Program-made: the position numbers and the translations under genes | Shown here: positions 17,956-25,893 of the stretch, piece after piece | How positions within the stretch are numbered: the first letter of the stretch is position 1 | Layout: each line of letters begins with the position of its first letter | NCBI RefSeq assembly: GCF_018860825.1 | Contig: NZ_JAHKPZ010000031.1 | Span: forward strand, 1-64,000 | DNA from: Lacinutrix sp. C3R15 | Lineage (GTDB): Bacteria; Bacteroidota; Bacteroidia; Flavobacteriales; Flavobacteriaceae | Direction: 5' to 3' | Length of the DNA stretch: 64,000 bases | The notes under the pieces: model-generated | Databases searched by the model: none | What the model was told of the DNA's origin: nothing | The model's input: only the letters and a program-made list of their open reading frames with translations

Positions 17956-18573
17956 TTGAAAAAGATTAATTTAAAAACATGGAATAGAGCAGAGCAGTTT
18001 CAGCATTTTAATAAAATGTTTGATCCTTATTTTGGGGTTACTATTCCGTTTGATGTTACCAAGGCATATCAATTTTCTAAGGAGAATGAAATCAGTTTCT
18101 TTGGTAAATATTTACATGCTTGTATGCAAGCCATGAACAGTGTAGATAATTTAAAATATCGCATTATTGACAATGAAGTAGTGGCTTATGATATTATTCA
18201 TGCATCTGCTACCATTATGCGAAAAGATAAAACCTTCGGATTTTCATTCATCCATTTTGATGAGAATTTAGATGTGTTTTTAAAGAATTTAGAATCTGAA
18301 AAATCAAGAATTGAATCCTCAACTAATTTGTTTCCAGAAAGAAATGGATTAGATTGCATACATTGTTCCGCATTACCTTGGTTAAATTTTTCAGGACATA
18401 AAGAACCGTTTTTCGGAGAAAAAGATTCTGTACCCAAAATTGCATTTAGTAAAGTAATTAGAGAAAATAAAAAGTTAAGCATGAATGTAGCAATCACTGT
18501 GAATCATACATTGGTAGATGGCTATCATGTTGGTTTATTTTCTGAAAAATTTCAATATTTTTTAAATCAGTAG
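17956..18573 (+). CDS. CatA-like O-acetyltransferase (TTG start)
   Basis: 205 residues, the size of chloramphenicol acetyltransferase. The start KKINLKTWNRAEQFQHF matches the family N-terminus and the catalytic motif NHTLVDGYH is near the C-terminus, with the histidine that deprotonates the acceptor. The family transfers acetyl from acetyl-CoA to a hydroxyl; chromosomal members like this are not necessarily resistance genes. The start codon is TTG, three bases after the previous stop. The position between kdsB and a KdnB-like gene suggests a sugar or envelope substrate, as inference. Confidence 0.8.
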   Translation: MKKINLKTWNRAEQFQHFNKMFDPYFGVTIPFDVTKAYQFSKENEISFFGKYLHACMQAMNSVDNLKYRIIDNEVVAYDIIHASATIMRKDKTFGFSFIHFDENLDVFLKNLESEKSRIESSTNLFPERNGLDCIHCSALPWLNFSGHKEPFFGEKDSVPKIAFSKVIRENKKLSMNVAITVNHTLVDGYHVGLFSEKFQYFLNQ

Positions 18574-18594
18574 GAATTAAAACAATAGTATTTC

Positions 18595-18602
18595 TATTTT
18601 TG
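18595..18602 (+). promoter_or_regulatory. Candidate -7 box for the KdnB-like gene
   Basis: TATTTTTG (TAnnTTTG), 17 bases before the ATG at 18620. Confidence 0.35.
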
Positions 18603-18619
18603 TTAAACAATTATAATAA

Positions 18620-19702
18620 ATGAGTTATAAAAATTACCCAATGGTGTCCAGAGTAGTTTATGGACGTGGAAGTTTTAATCAGTTAAATGATATTCTATCG
18701 CCTAAACGTAAAAACGTAAAAGCACCATTTATATTTTTAGTAGACGACGTATTTAAAGGTAAATCTTGGTTAACCTCTAGAATACCGCTGTCTTATGATG
18801 ATAAATTATTGTACATCTCTGCAGAAGAAGAACCAAAAACATCACAAGTAGATGCATTGGTAGAGCAAATTATTCTTGACTATAAAGAAACGCCATCTGG
18901 TATTATAGGTATTGGTGGTGGTACGCTTTTAGATTTAGCAAAAGCTGTTGCTTTAATGCTTACAAATAAAGGAGAAGCTAAAGATTATCAAGGCTGGGAC
19001 TTAATTAAAAATCCAGCAATTTACCATGTTGGTATACCTACAATTTCTGGAACAGGTGCAGAAGTATCTAGAACTACTATTTTAACAGGTCCTGTTAGAA
19101 AATTAGGAATAAATAGTGATTATACTCCATTTGATCAAGTTATATTAGATCCAGAATTAACTAAAGACGTACCAAAAGACCAGTGGTTTTATACAGGTAT
19201 GGATTGTTTTGTACATTGTATAGAGTCTTTAAACGGAACCTATTTAAATGCATTTAGCCAAAGTTATGGTGAAAAAGCATTAGAGCTTTGTAAAGAAATT
19301 TTTCTTGAAGACACCTTAACAGAAAAAGAAGCTGCAGATAAATTAATGATGGCTTCTTGGCATGGAGGTATGAGTATAGCTTACTCTCAAGTAGGTGTTG
19401 CACACGCTATGAGTTATGGTTTAGGCTATTTGCTAGGCGTAAAACATGGTGTTGGTAACTGTATTGTTTTTGAACATCTTGAAGAATACTATCCAGAAGG
19501 TGTAGCAATGTATAAAGCTATGCGTAAAAAGCATGATATTAAAATTCCGCAAGGTATTTGTGCAGACTTAAGTGATAAAGAATTTGATATCATGATAGAT
19601 GTTGCTTTAAGTTTAGAGCCTCTTTGGGAAAATGCTATTGGTAAAAACTGGAAAAAAACAATTACAAGAGATAAGCTTAAAGCTTTATATTTAAAAATGT
19701 AA
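18620..19702 (+). CDS. kdnB: Iron-containing alcohol dehydrogenase, KdnB-like (Kdo 8-oxidase)
   Basis: 360 residues of the iron-dependent dehydrogenase fold. The NAD-binding GIGGGTLLDLAKA, TISGTGAEVSRT and the metal-binding stretches TGMDCFVHCIE, GVAHAMSYG and VKHGVGNC are present. The whole sequence, including YGRGSFNQL, MLTN.G.A.DYQGWDLIKNPA and DQWFYTGMDC, reads like the Shewanella KdnB family, which oxidises C8 of Kdo so that the aminotransferase KdnA can make Kdo8N. kdsB lies 1.4 kb upstream, as in Shewanella clusters, but no kdnA is in this window. The KdnB assignment is from remembered similarity; the dehydrogenase family is certain. Confidence 0.75.
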   Translation: MSYKNYPMVSRVVYGRGSFNQLNDILSPKRKNVKAPFIFLVDDVFKGKSWLTSRIPLSYDDKLLYISAEEEPKTSQVDALVEQIILDYKETPSGIIGIGGGTLLDLAKAVALMLTNKGEAKDYQGWDLIKNPAIYHVGIPTISGTGAEVSRTTILTGPVRKLGINSDYTPFDQVILDPELTKDVPKDQWFYTGMDCFVHCIESLNGTYLNAFSQSYGEKALELCKEIFLEDTLTEKEAADKLMMASWHGGMSIAYSQVGVAHAMSYGLGYLLGVKHGVGNCIVFEHLEEYYPEGVAMYKAMRKKHDIKIPQGICADLSDKEFDIMIDVALSLEPLWENAIGKNWKKTITRDKLKALYLKM

Positions 19703-19715
19703 TTCCGTTTCTAAT

Positions 19716-20264
19716 ATGCTAACTATTATATACAAGTTTATATATTTTAAAATAATGAAATGGAAACTCATTGGCGAGTTTCCAAAAGATTTAAAAAAAT
19801 ATATTATTATAGCAGTACCACATACTAGTTGGCATGATTTTTATATTGGTTTGCTTATTCGAAGAATTACAAATACAAAAATTAATTTTTTAGGAAAAAA
19901 AGAGCTATTCTTATGGCCTTTTGGTTACTATTTTAGAGCAGTAGGAGGTACTGCTTTAGACAGAACTCCTGGTCAAAACAAAGTAGAAGCCATAGCCAAA
20001 CTTTTTGAAACTAAAGAAGAATTACGATTAACATTAGCTCCAGAAGGTACTCGTAAAAAAGTATCTGAATGGAAAACAGGTTTTTATCATATTGCAAAAG
20101 CAGCAAACGTACCAATTGTTATGGTAACTTTTGATTTTGCCAATAAACAAAACAAAATTTCAAAACCCTTTTATCCTACAGATAATATAGAAGCAGATTT
20201 TGATTTTATGTATGCCTTTTTTAAAGGTGTAAAAGGCAAAATTCCTGAAAAATCTTTTAAATAA
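19716..20264 (+). CDS. PlsC-like 1-acyl-glycerol-3-phosphate acyltransferase family protein
   Basis: 182 residues. The H-x4-D catalytic motif is PHTSWHDFYIG (about residues 37-42), and the second block is LAPEGTRKK. These mark the PlsC/LPLAT family, which moves acyl groups onto lysophosphatidic acid or related lipid acceptors at the inner membrane. It is shorter than classical PlsC and belongs to the small membrane-associated type. It starts 13 bases after the KdnB-like gene, consistent with an envelope lipid role. Confidence 0.85.
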   Translation: MLTIIYKFIYFKIMKWKLIGEFPKDLKKYIIIAVPHTSWHDFYIGLLIRRITNTKINFLGKKELFLWPFGYYFRAVGGTALDRTPGQNKVEAIAKLFETKEELRLTLAPEGTRKKVSEWKTGFYHIAKAANVPIVMVTFDFANKQNKISKPFYPTDNIEADFDFMYAFFKGVKGKIPEKSFK

Positions 20265-20347
20265 GCAGCTATTTTATTTATTCTTTTCTATTTAAATAGT
20301 GTAATTATTTCTTATTACATTTCTTCAAATTAACAGTAAATATTTCT

Positions 20348-20379
20348 GGTTTTACAAAGGTATTCCATTTTGTAAAACC
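20348..20379 (+). repeat. 11-bp perfect inverted repeat upstream of the giant-repeat operon
   Basis: GGTTTTACAAA (20348-20358) and TTTGTAAAACC (20369-20379) with a 10-base loop. There is no T-tract after it, so it is not a canonical terminator; it lies about 40 bases upstream of the promoter and could be an operator. Confidence 0.6.
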
Positions 20380-20417
20380 TAAACAGCTTTTAATTGTTTG
20401 ATTATTAGCTAATTATG

Positions 20418-20448
20418 TTTGTTTTTAATTTTGGTTTTATTACATTTG
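20418..20448 (+). promoter_or_regulatory. Consensus promoter of the giant-repeat operon
   Basis: TTTG at 20418-20421, exactly 19 nt, then TACATTTG at 20441-20448. This is a perfect match to the Bacteroidota vegetative promoter. Transcription should start near 20455, leaving about 90 bases of leader before 20544. Confidence 0.75.
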
Positions 20449-20543
20449 TAATCTTCCTAATACTAATGACTACTAGTATTTCCTAAAATACTACATATAC
20501 TGATATTTCTTTTAGTGGCATTAATTTTTAAAACCATAAACCA

Positions 20544-23500
20544 ATGGGAAAGAAAAAAACCACATCAAAAAAATCTGCTCCAGTAAAAAAGACAGTTTCT
20601 AAAAAACTATCTAAAGCAGAATTACAAAAGAAAGTTGAAACTCGAAAAAAAGAGCTTAGTAAAACCAAGTTTGTTACTGGTAAAAATTCCATTTTAACAG
20701 CACTTGAATCTGCTTCTTTTAGAAGTAAAAAATCCATTACAGATGCTGTAAAAAAGTGTAAGTACAAAGCAGTAGAACTTGCTCCAGCAGTAAGAATGAT
20801 GTTTAAAGAAAGCGAAAACAAAGCAGTAAAACTATCAGAATCTTATGCAAAAACTATTAAAGAGCCAAAAGAGCACAGAGAGTTTTTTCAGGGTGTAGCA
20901 CAAATGGATAAAAAAGAAAGACGTGCAGTAATTAAAGGCTACAGAAATGCAAACCAAGGTAGAGGTGTTGTACATGCTATGAGCCAATTACCAAGGCAAC
21001 AATGCAGAACATTAATGCAAGATTTTGTATTTGATGATAAAGGTAAAAAAGATAAACAAGGTGTTAATGAAGTAATGGTATGGCTTCGAGATGCAGGAGC
21101 GCAAATGCGAAAAATTGAAGGTCATACTCCTGTTTTTCCAGATGGTGAAACAGACGATGCTGTTGTAGAGTTTTTTGAAGATGTTGCAGATGCAATTTCA
21201 GATGCAGTTACTGCAATTGTAGACGGAATTACAGAGTTTTTTACAGATTTAGCTGAAGCTATTGCAGATGTGATAAATTGGGTGGTTGAAGAAATAGCAA
21301 GTTTAGCCAGAGCTTTAGTAGAGGCAGGAAAACAAATTTGGGAAATCTTAAAAGCTGCAGCAGAATACACTTTTTCTGTGGTTAAAAAGTTTGTAGAAGC
21401 CATTCAGCTTATTGGAAAAACATTTATTGAAATTATGGAAGATGTTTTTGCTTTTGCTAAAGAAATAATAGAAGCTGTAATAAAAGCCATTGATCAATTA
21501 GGTGAAGTTTTTGCAGATTTATTAAAATGGCTCGCTACAAAAACCTACGAGTTTATAAAAGCTGGTGTTGAAGCTTTAATTAGTATTGGTAAAACCATTG
21601 GTAACATCTTAAATCAAGCACTTCAATTTGGTATAACACTTATTAGAAATACCGTTAGAGTACTCCTAGAAATAGGCGAAACTATAGGTTCTATACTAGT
21701 TACTTTAGTAACACGTCCTAGAGATTTACTAAACGAAGTTGTAAGAGCTTTTACCGAATTAGGAAACACTTTAGCAGACATTATTCAAGAAACAGTAGAT
21801 GCTGCTGCAGACTTTGTAAAAGAGGTGGTTAGAGCTGCTGCTGCTATTGGTACGGCATTGGTAGAGTTTACAGATTTTGTAATTACTACCACAAAAGAAT
21901 TGGCTACAAAAATTGTTGATGGTTTACTTGCTGCTGGTAGAACCTTATTAGAATTGGTGCAAACCATAGCAACTAAAAGTATTGCTGCTATTAAAAAAAT
22001 TGTAGAAGCGGCTTTTGAGCTTGGTAAATCTATGGTAAACATTTTAAAAGATGTGTTTGAACTCACTGTAGACTTATTAAAAGAAACCATAAAAGCAATG
22101 TTAGAAATTGGTAGACAAATTGTAGAGTTTACTAAAGCCATGATAGAGTTTACCTATAAAAGTGCAGCAAGACTTATTGAGGCTGCTCTTGCAGCAGGAG
22201 CAACTATTGCAGAAATATTAGAATCTGTTATTGAAGAAACTTATTTTGTGTTTAGAAAAATAGTAAACGGCATCTTACAAGCATTAGGTCCTGTTGGTGA
22301 TGTTTTTGAATGGTTAATAGAAAGAGGGGAAGATTTAGCATCAGAGTTATGGAGGCAAACCGTTCTGGCAATTCGATTTGTAAAAGAATCTATAACAGAA
22401 ATTATGGATTGGGCTTTAGAGCAAGTTGATGCTATTTTTGATACAATTTTAGAACTTGTAGAAGACATAGGAAGCCGAATTTCAGAAGTTATTGATTGGG
22501 CAATTGCTGTAGGTGATGCTGCATTAGAGTTTTTAGGTGAAGCTACAGAAAGAATAGGTAATTCTATAGGTTATGTTCTTAATTATCTAGAAAATGATTT
22601 TATTCCAGGAATTAGAAAATTTGTTGAAGGTGCATTAAAAGCTGCTTCAGCATTAGCAGGTTTAATTGCTTGGGTTGCTAATAAAACCTTTGAAATCATG
22701 AAAGAAGTGGTTTTAGGAGCCTTAGCCGCAGGAATTATATTAGCTACTTTATTAACCGAAATCATGTTACATCCAGACCAAGCTTTAGATAATTTTATTG
22801 CTGCTGCAAGAGATATAGGTAATACTATACAAGATATTTATACAGCAGTTCAAGATACAGGAGAAGAGTTTTTAGAAGAAGTAACGCAAACACTTCGTGA
22901 GATAGGAGAATCTGTAGAAGAAATGCTTGAAGCTGTATTTGAAGTAGGTGCAGGAATGCTAGGAGCAACAATCTCTGTGTTATTCGAAATGCTTGGTACA
23001 TATAGAAATTTAACAGCAGAAGAAATAGCAGATGGCCAATTTGTTTTTGGTGATGCTATTGATTGGAATAATACATTTATTGCAAAAGAAGGTCCATTAA
23101 ACGATATTGTTTTTGGTATTCAAGATTTCTTTACCGGAAATCCAGATTCACGTGCATTTGTAACAGGTAATTTAATCAACTTTGATGTAGATGATAACTT
23201 TAGCAGAGGTACATTAATTCATGAATTAACCCACGTTTGGCAAAACCAAAATGTTGGTCCTGTATATTTAGCACATGCTATTGGAGCACAAATAGGTTCT
23301 GGTTATAACTATGGATATAATGAAGGTGTAGCAGATGTAACTATAACTATTCCTAATGCTTTTTATACTCCTGTAGGTACACCTCCTTCAAGAAATATGA
23401 GTAATGTTTCTGAAGGTTTTTGGACAGGAGAGGGAGGAGAGACTGTTTTAGAAAATGCTGCTTCTTTTAGTGATTTTAATGGCGAGCAGCAAGGTCAGGT

Positions 23501-23600
23501 TTTAATGCAATATTTTGTTAGAGCTCGTTTATTAGGTCAAACAGGAACAGATATTAATAGATTTCAACCCTTTGTAGATGAAGTTAAAACAGCAGCATAA
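20544..23600 (+). CDS. Giant protein: ~20 x 29-residue helical repeats plus HELTH metallopeptidase-like domain
   Basis: 1018 residues, no signal peptide. Residues 1-60 are Lys-rich and disordered-looking. Residues 60-200 are a helical globular-looking region without a match I know. Residues about 234-818 are amphipathic alpha-helical repeats of exactly 29 residues, marked by a Gly in the pattern (I/L/A)G.(T/S)(I/L)..I(L): Gly262, 291, 320, 349, 378, 407, 436, 465, 494, 523, 552, then a 33-residue step to 585, then the register positions 614, 643, 672, 701, 730, 759, 788 (Lys at 614, Ala at 701). Residues about 830-1018 hold a zinc-peptidase-like motif H893-E-L-T-H897-VWQ, resembling DUF4157-type domains. 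The gene is followed by an overlapping caspase-like peptidase gene. Function unknown; scaffold, membrane-binding or self-processing effector are all possible. Confidence 0.9.
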   Translation: MGKKKTTSKKSAPVKKTVSKKLSKAELQKKVETRKKELSKTKFVTGKNSILTALESASFRSKKSITDAVKKCKYKAVELAPAVRMMFKESENKAVKLSESYAKTIKEPKEHREFFQGVAQMDKKERRAVIKGYRNANQGRGVVHAMSQLPRQQCRTLMQDFVFDDKGKKDKQGVNEVMVWLRDAGAQMRKIEGHTPVFPDGETDDAVVEFFEDVADAISDAVTAIVDGITEFFTDLAEAIADVINWVVEEIASLARALVEAGKQIWEILKAAAEYTFSVVKKFVEAIQLIGKTFIEIMEDVFAFAKEIIEAVIKAIDQLGEVFADLLKWLATKTYEFIKAGVEALISIGKTIGNILNQALQFGITLIRNTVRVLLEIGETIGSILVTLVTRPRDLLNEVVRAFTELGNTLADIIQETVDAAADFVKEVVRAAAAIGTALVEFTDFVITTTKELATKIVDGLLAAGRTLLELVQTIATKSIAAIKKIVEAAFELGKSMVNILKDVFELTVDLLKETIKAMLEIGRQIVEFTKAMIEFTYKSAARLIEAALAAGATIAEILESVIEETYFVFRKIVNGILQALGPVGDVFEWLIERGEDLASELWRQTVLAIRFVKESITEIMDWALEQVDAIFDTILELVEDIGSRISEVIDWAIAVGDAALEFLGEATERIGNSIGYVLNYLENDFIPGIRKFVEGALKAASALAGLIAWVANKTFEIMKEVVLGALAAGIILATLLTEIMLHPDQALDNFIAAARDIGNTIQDIYTAVQDTGEEFLEEVTQTLREIGESVEEMLEAVFEVGAGMLGATISVLFEMLGTYRNLTAEEIADGQFVFGDAIDWNNTFIAKEGPLNDIVFGIQDFFTGNPDSRAFVTGNLINFDVDDNFSRGTLIHELTHVWQNQNVGPVYLAHAIGAQIGSGYNYGYNEGVADVTITIPNAFYTPVGTPPSRNMSNVSEGFWTGEGGETVLENAASFSDFNGEQQGQVLMQYFVRARLLGQTGTDINRFQPFVDEVKTAA
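21243..22997 (+). repeat. Coding array of about 20 repeats, 29 codons (87 bp) each
   Basis: Protein-level tandem repeats in the giant gene. The spacing of the marker position is 29 residues in every step except one (33, between Gly552 and Gly585). The DNA copies look well diverged by eye, so the array appears old and under selection for its helical period rather than a recent expansion. Confidence 0.85.
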
Positions 23601-24525
23601 AACAATATTAATTGTAAAACCAAAGTTTTCTTCCGATATCCACTCGGAAGAAAACTTTCTCTTGCTTAAAAACAGTTACCAAAAACATTGTATTGATGTA
23701 CAGGTTATAGAGTATGATGTACTTCCTGAGTATACTAAAATTCAGAGTCAAGTAAAAAATCAAGACGCTGTTTTATTAATTGGTGATGCAAAATGTTATC
23801 CAAAAAATGCATTAAAATACCCATTTATTAAAACTATTGAAAATAAGAAAATACCTATTTCTTGGCTTCCTTTTAGAAATAGTAAAGATTTACTAACCTT
23901 TACTAAAACAGTATATCAAGTACATAGCAGAAAACAAGATCATTGTGCTATAGCACTATTATCACAAAGGCATCCTAGATTTACTAGAATTGTTGATAGA
24001 ATGGCAACTATTTTAAAAACACCTAATGTATTACCATACAAATGGAGTAGTGATTTGCTGTTAAGAGAAAACATGATTGAAGGTCTTGAAAATGGGCTCG
24101 GATTAGCTACTTATTTTGGGCATGGAAGACCTATTGGTTGGGTAGGTTATTATGGTTTACGTTCGCATCATTTTGATACGGAAAACGCAAAACCTATTGG
24201 AGCATTACTTTCATTATGTTGTAAAACAGCTAGCAGAAAAAATACTTCAGTTTCCTTTTGTGAGCAATTGGTTTTAGATGGAAAAACAGCTGTTGCGTTT
24301 GGTGCTGTTGATAGTACGTTGCATACAGATAATACAAGATGGTCTGTTGGTATTACCAAAGCATTATTAAATGGAGCTAGTACTATTGCAGAATTAATAA
24401 TAGAGGCTAGCCCTAAAAACGTATCGGCATATACACATTATAGGTTAATTGGTGATCCTTTAGCTCCAATTTATTCTTCTAATGAAGCCGCATTATTTGC
24501 TAATAACGTAAAAATATATCCATGA
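23578..24525 (+). CDS. Caspase-clan C25-like cysteine peptidase
   Basis: 315 residues. The clan CD dyad is visible as YFGHG (His182-Gly183) and LSLCC (Cys214 or Cys215) about 32 residues later, each after a hydrophobic strand, as in gingipains and caspases. The C-terminal YRLIGDPLAPIY matches the LxGDP motif that closes many C25 catalytic domains. No signal peptide, propeptide or sorting domain is present, so unlike gingipains it should act in the cytoplasm. Its ATG lies inside the last 23 bases of the giant-protein gene, so translation is coupled and the neighbour is the obvious candidate substrate. Confidence 0.82.
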   Translation: MKLKQQHKTILIVKPKFSSDIHSEENFLLLKNSYQKHCIDVQVIEYDVLPEYTKIQSQVKNQDAVLLIGDAKCYPKNALKYPFIKTIENKKIPISWLPFRNSKDLLTFTKTVYQVHSRKQDHCAIALLSQRHPRFTRIVDRMATILKTPNVLPYKWSSDLLLRENMIEGLENGLGLATYFGHGRPIGWVGYYGLRSHHFDTENAKPIGALLSLCCKTASRKNTSVSFCEQLVLDGKTAVAFGAVDSTLHTDNTRWSVGITKALLNGASTIAELIIEASPKNVSAYTHYRLIGDPLAPIYSSNEAALFANNVKIYP

Positions 24526-24758
24526 AAAACACAATAATAAATACTATTTTATTGCATTTTAAAGATGTAAAACCCAAGCTTAAAATAGCGTCTAATGATG
24601 CTCATTTTAAACAGGAATTAGGTGTAGATTCTTTAGATATGGCAGAGTTTATAGCTAGAATTGAACAAGAATATAGAATTGAAATTCCAGATGCAGATTG
24701 GCCACAAATAGCTACTGTAAATTTACTGGCAGAATATATACGTAATGCAGGTAACTAA
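24522..24758 (+). CDS. Dedicated acyl carrier protein
   Basis: 78 residues. The phosphopantetheine attachment site is Ser37 in GVDSLDMAEF, followed by the acidic recognition helix and the IEIPDADW segment that is normal in ACPs. It overlaps the stop of the caspase-like gene by ATGA. It is not in a fatty acid synthesis cluster, so it looks like a second, system-specific ACP that hands acyl groups to the ketosynthase gene overlapping its end. Confidence 0.92.
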   Translation: MKNTIINTILLHFKDVKPKLKIASNDAHFKQELGVDSLDMAEFIARIEQEYRIEIPDADWPQIATVNLLAEYIRNAGN

Positions 24759-25893
24759 TAAAATAGCAGTTACTGGATTAGGTGTAGTTTGTGCAATAGC
24801 TAATACTATAAATGATTTTTGGAACGCTTTACAAACAGAAAATTCTAGCATTAAAAATTGGGATGATTTAAAACATGCAGATTTTAAATATATACATGCT
24901 TGCCGCGTAACAGATTTTGAATGTGATCCCTTGCATCGAGGGTTTCATTTTTCTGTTGCAGCCATAGAACAAGCTATAACACAGGCTAATTGCAAATCTA
25001 CCCAAAAATGGGGATTATTTTTAGGAACTACTATGGGAGAGAGTGCTGCTTTTGAAGCTATGGCAGAAAAAAGGCAAACCTTAAATCCTGAAGAATATAC
25101 GGGTTTTGGTATTTGTAAACGTTTGGTCAAAAAATATCCTAAAATAAAGATATTTCAATGTTTTGCTACAGCTTGCGCTGCTGGTAATTATGCGTTAAAA
25201 GCAGGAATAGAAGCATTACAAAAAGATGAAGTTTCTATTGCTATAGTTGGAGGAGTAGATCCTTTTTCAAGAATTGCTATGACAGGTTTTAGTAGAAGCA
25301 GAGCCATGAGTGCTTCAGGAATTTGTAAACCTTTTGATGTACATAGAGATGGTATGGTTTTAGGAGAAGGAGCAGGTTTTCTTGTACTTGAAAAAGTACA
25401 AAACGCAACCCAAAGAAATGCTAATATTCTTGCTGTTTTAGAAGATTGTGCTTTGTCTTGTGATGCTTATCATCCTACTGCTCCAAAACCAGATTCTTCT
25501 GGTATTATAGATTGCTTTACGCAACTATTAAATAAAAATAATTTAAATCCTACTGAAATAGATTGGATTTCTGCTCATGGAACAGGAACTAAACTTTCTG
25601 ACCAATCGGAAGCACAAGCAATAGCAAAAGTGTTTACAACACATAAACCTTATGTTTCTAGTATAAAACCCAAAATAGGGCATACATTAGGTGCAGCAAC
25701 AGCTATTGAAGCTATTGTTTCTGTATTATCTATACAACACCAAACCATTCCGCATACCATAAATTATAAAGACGCAGAGTTTGATATTCTTATTCCGAAA
25801 AAACCTGTTTTAACAAAAGTAAATAAGGTTTTAAATTGTGGTTATGCCTTTGGAGGTTTAAACTCTATAACACTATTTTCATCATGGAATTAA
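24745..25893 (+). CDS. Beta-ketoacyl-ACP synthase (FabF-like)
   Basis: 382 residues. A complete ketosynthase active site is present: Cys144 (FATACAAG), His279 (AHGTGT) and Lys308/His313 (KPKIGHTLGAA). The family condenses malonyl-ACP with an acyl chain. It overlaps the ACP gene by 14 bases. It diverges from housekeeping FabF in its N-terminal third, for example CRVTDFECDPLHRGF and EKRQTLNPEEYTGFG. Together with the ACP it could make a special acyl or polyketide product, but no ketoreductase, dehydratase or acyltransferase gene is in the operon. Confidence 0.9.
   Translation: MQVTNKIAVTGLGVVCAIANTINDFWNALQTENSSIKNWDDLKHADFKYIHACRVTDFECDPLHRGFHFSVAAIEQAITQANCKSTQKWGLFLGTTMGESAAFEAMAEKRQTLNPEEYTGFGICKRLVKKYPKIKIFQCFATACAAGNYALKAGIEALQKDEVSIAIVGGVDPFSRIAMTGFSRSRAMSASGICKPFDVHRDGMVLGEGAGFLVLEKVQNATQRNANILAVLEDCALSCDAYHPTAPKPDSSGIIDCFTQLLNKNNLNPTEIDWISAHGTGTKLSDQSEAQAIAKVFTTHKPYVSSIKPKIGHTLGAATAIEAIVSVLSIQHQTIPHTINYKDAEFDILIPKKPVLTKVNKVLNCGYAFGGLNSITLFSSWN

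Noticed and set aside
17956-18573. Chloramphenicol resistance gene
   Set aside because: The catalytic motif fits, but the gene sits in a chromosomal envelope-sugar operon with no mobile context, so resistance is not supported.
21122-22765. Several minus-strand open frames opposite the giant repeat gene
   Set aside because: They mirror the Ala/Thr/Glu-rich codons of the repeats and have no independent features.
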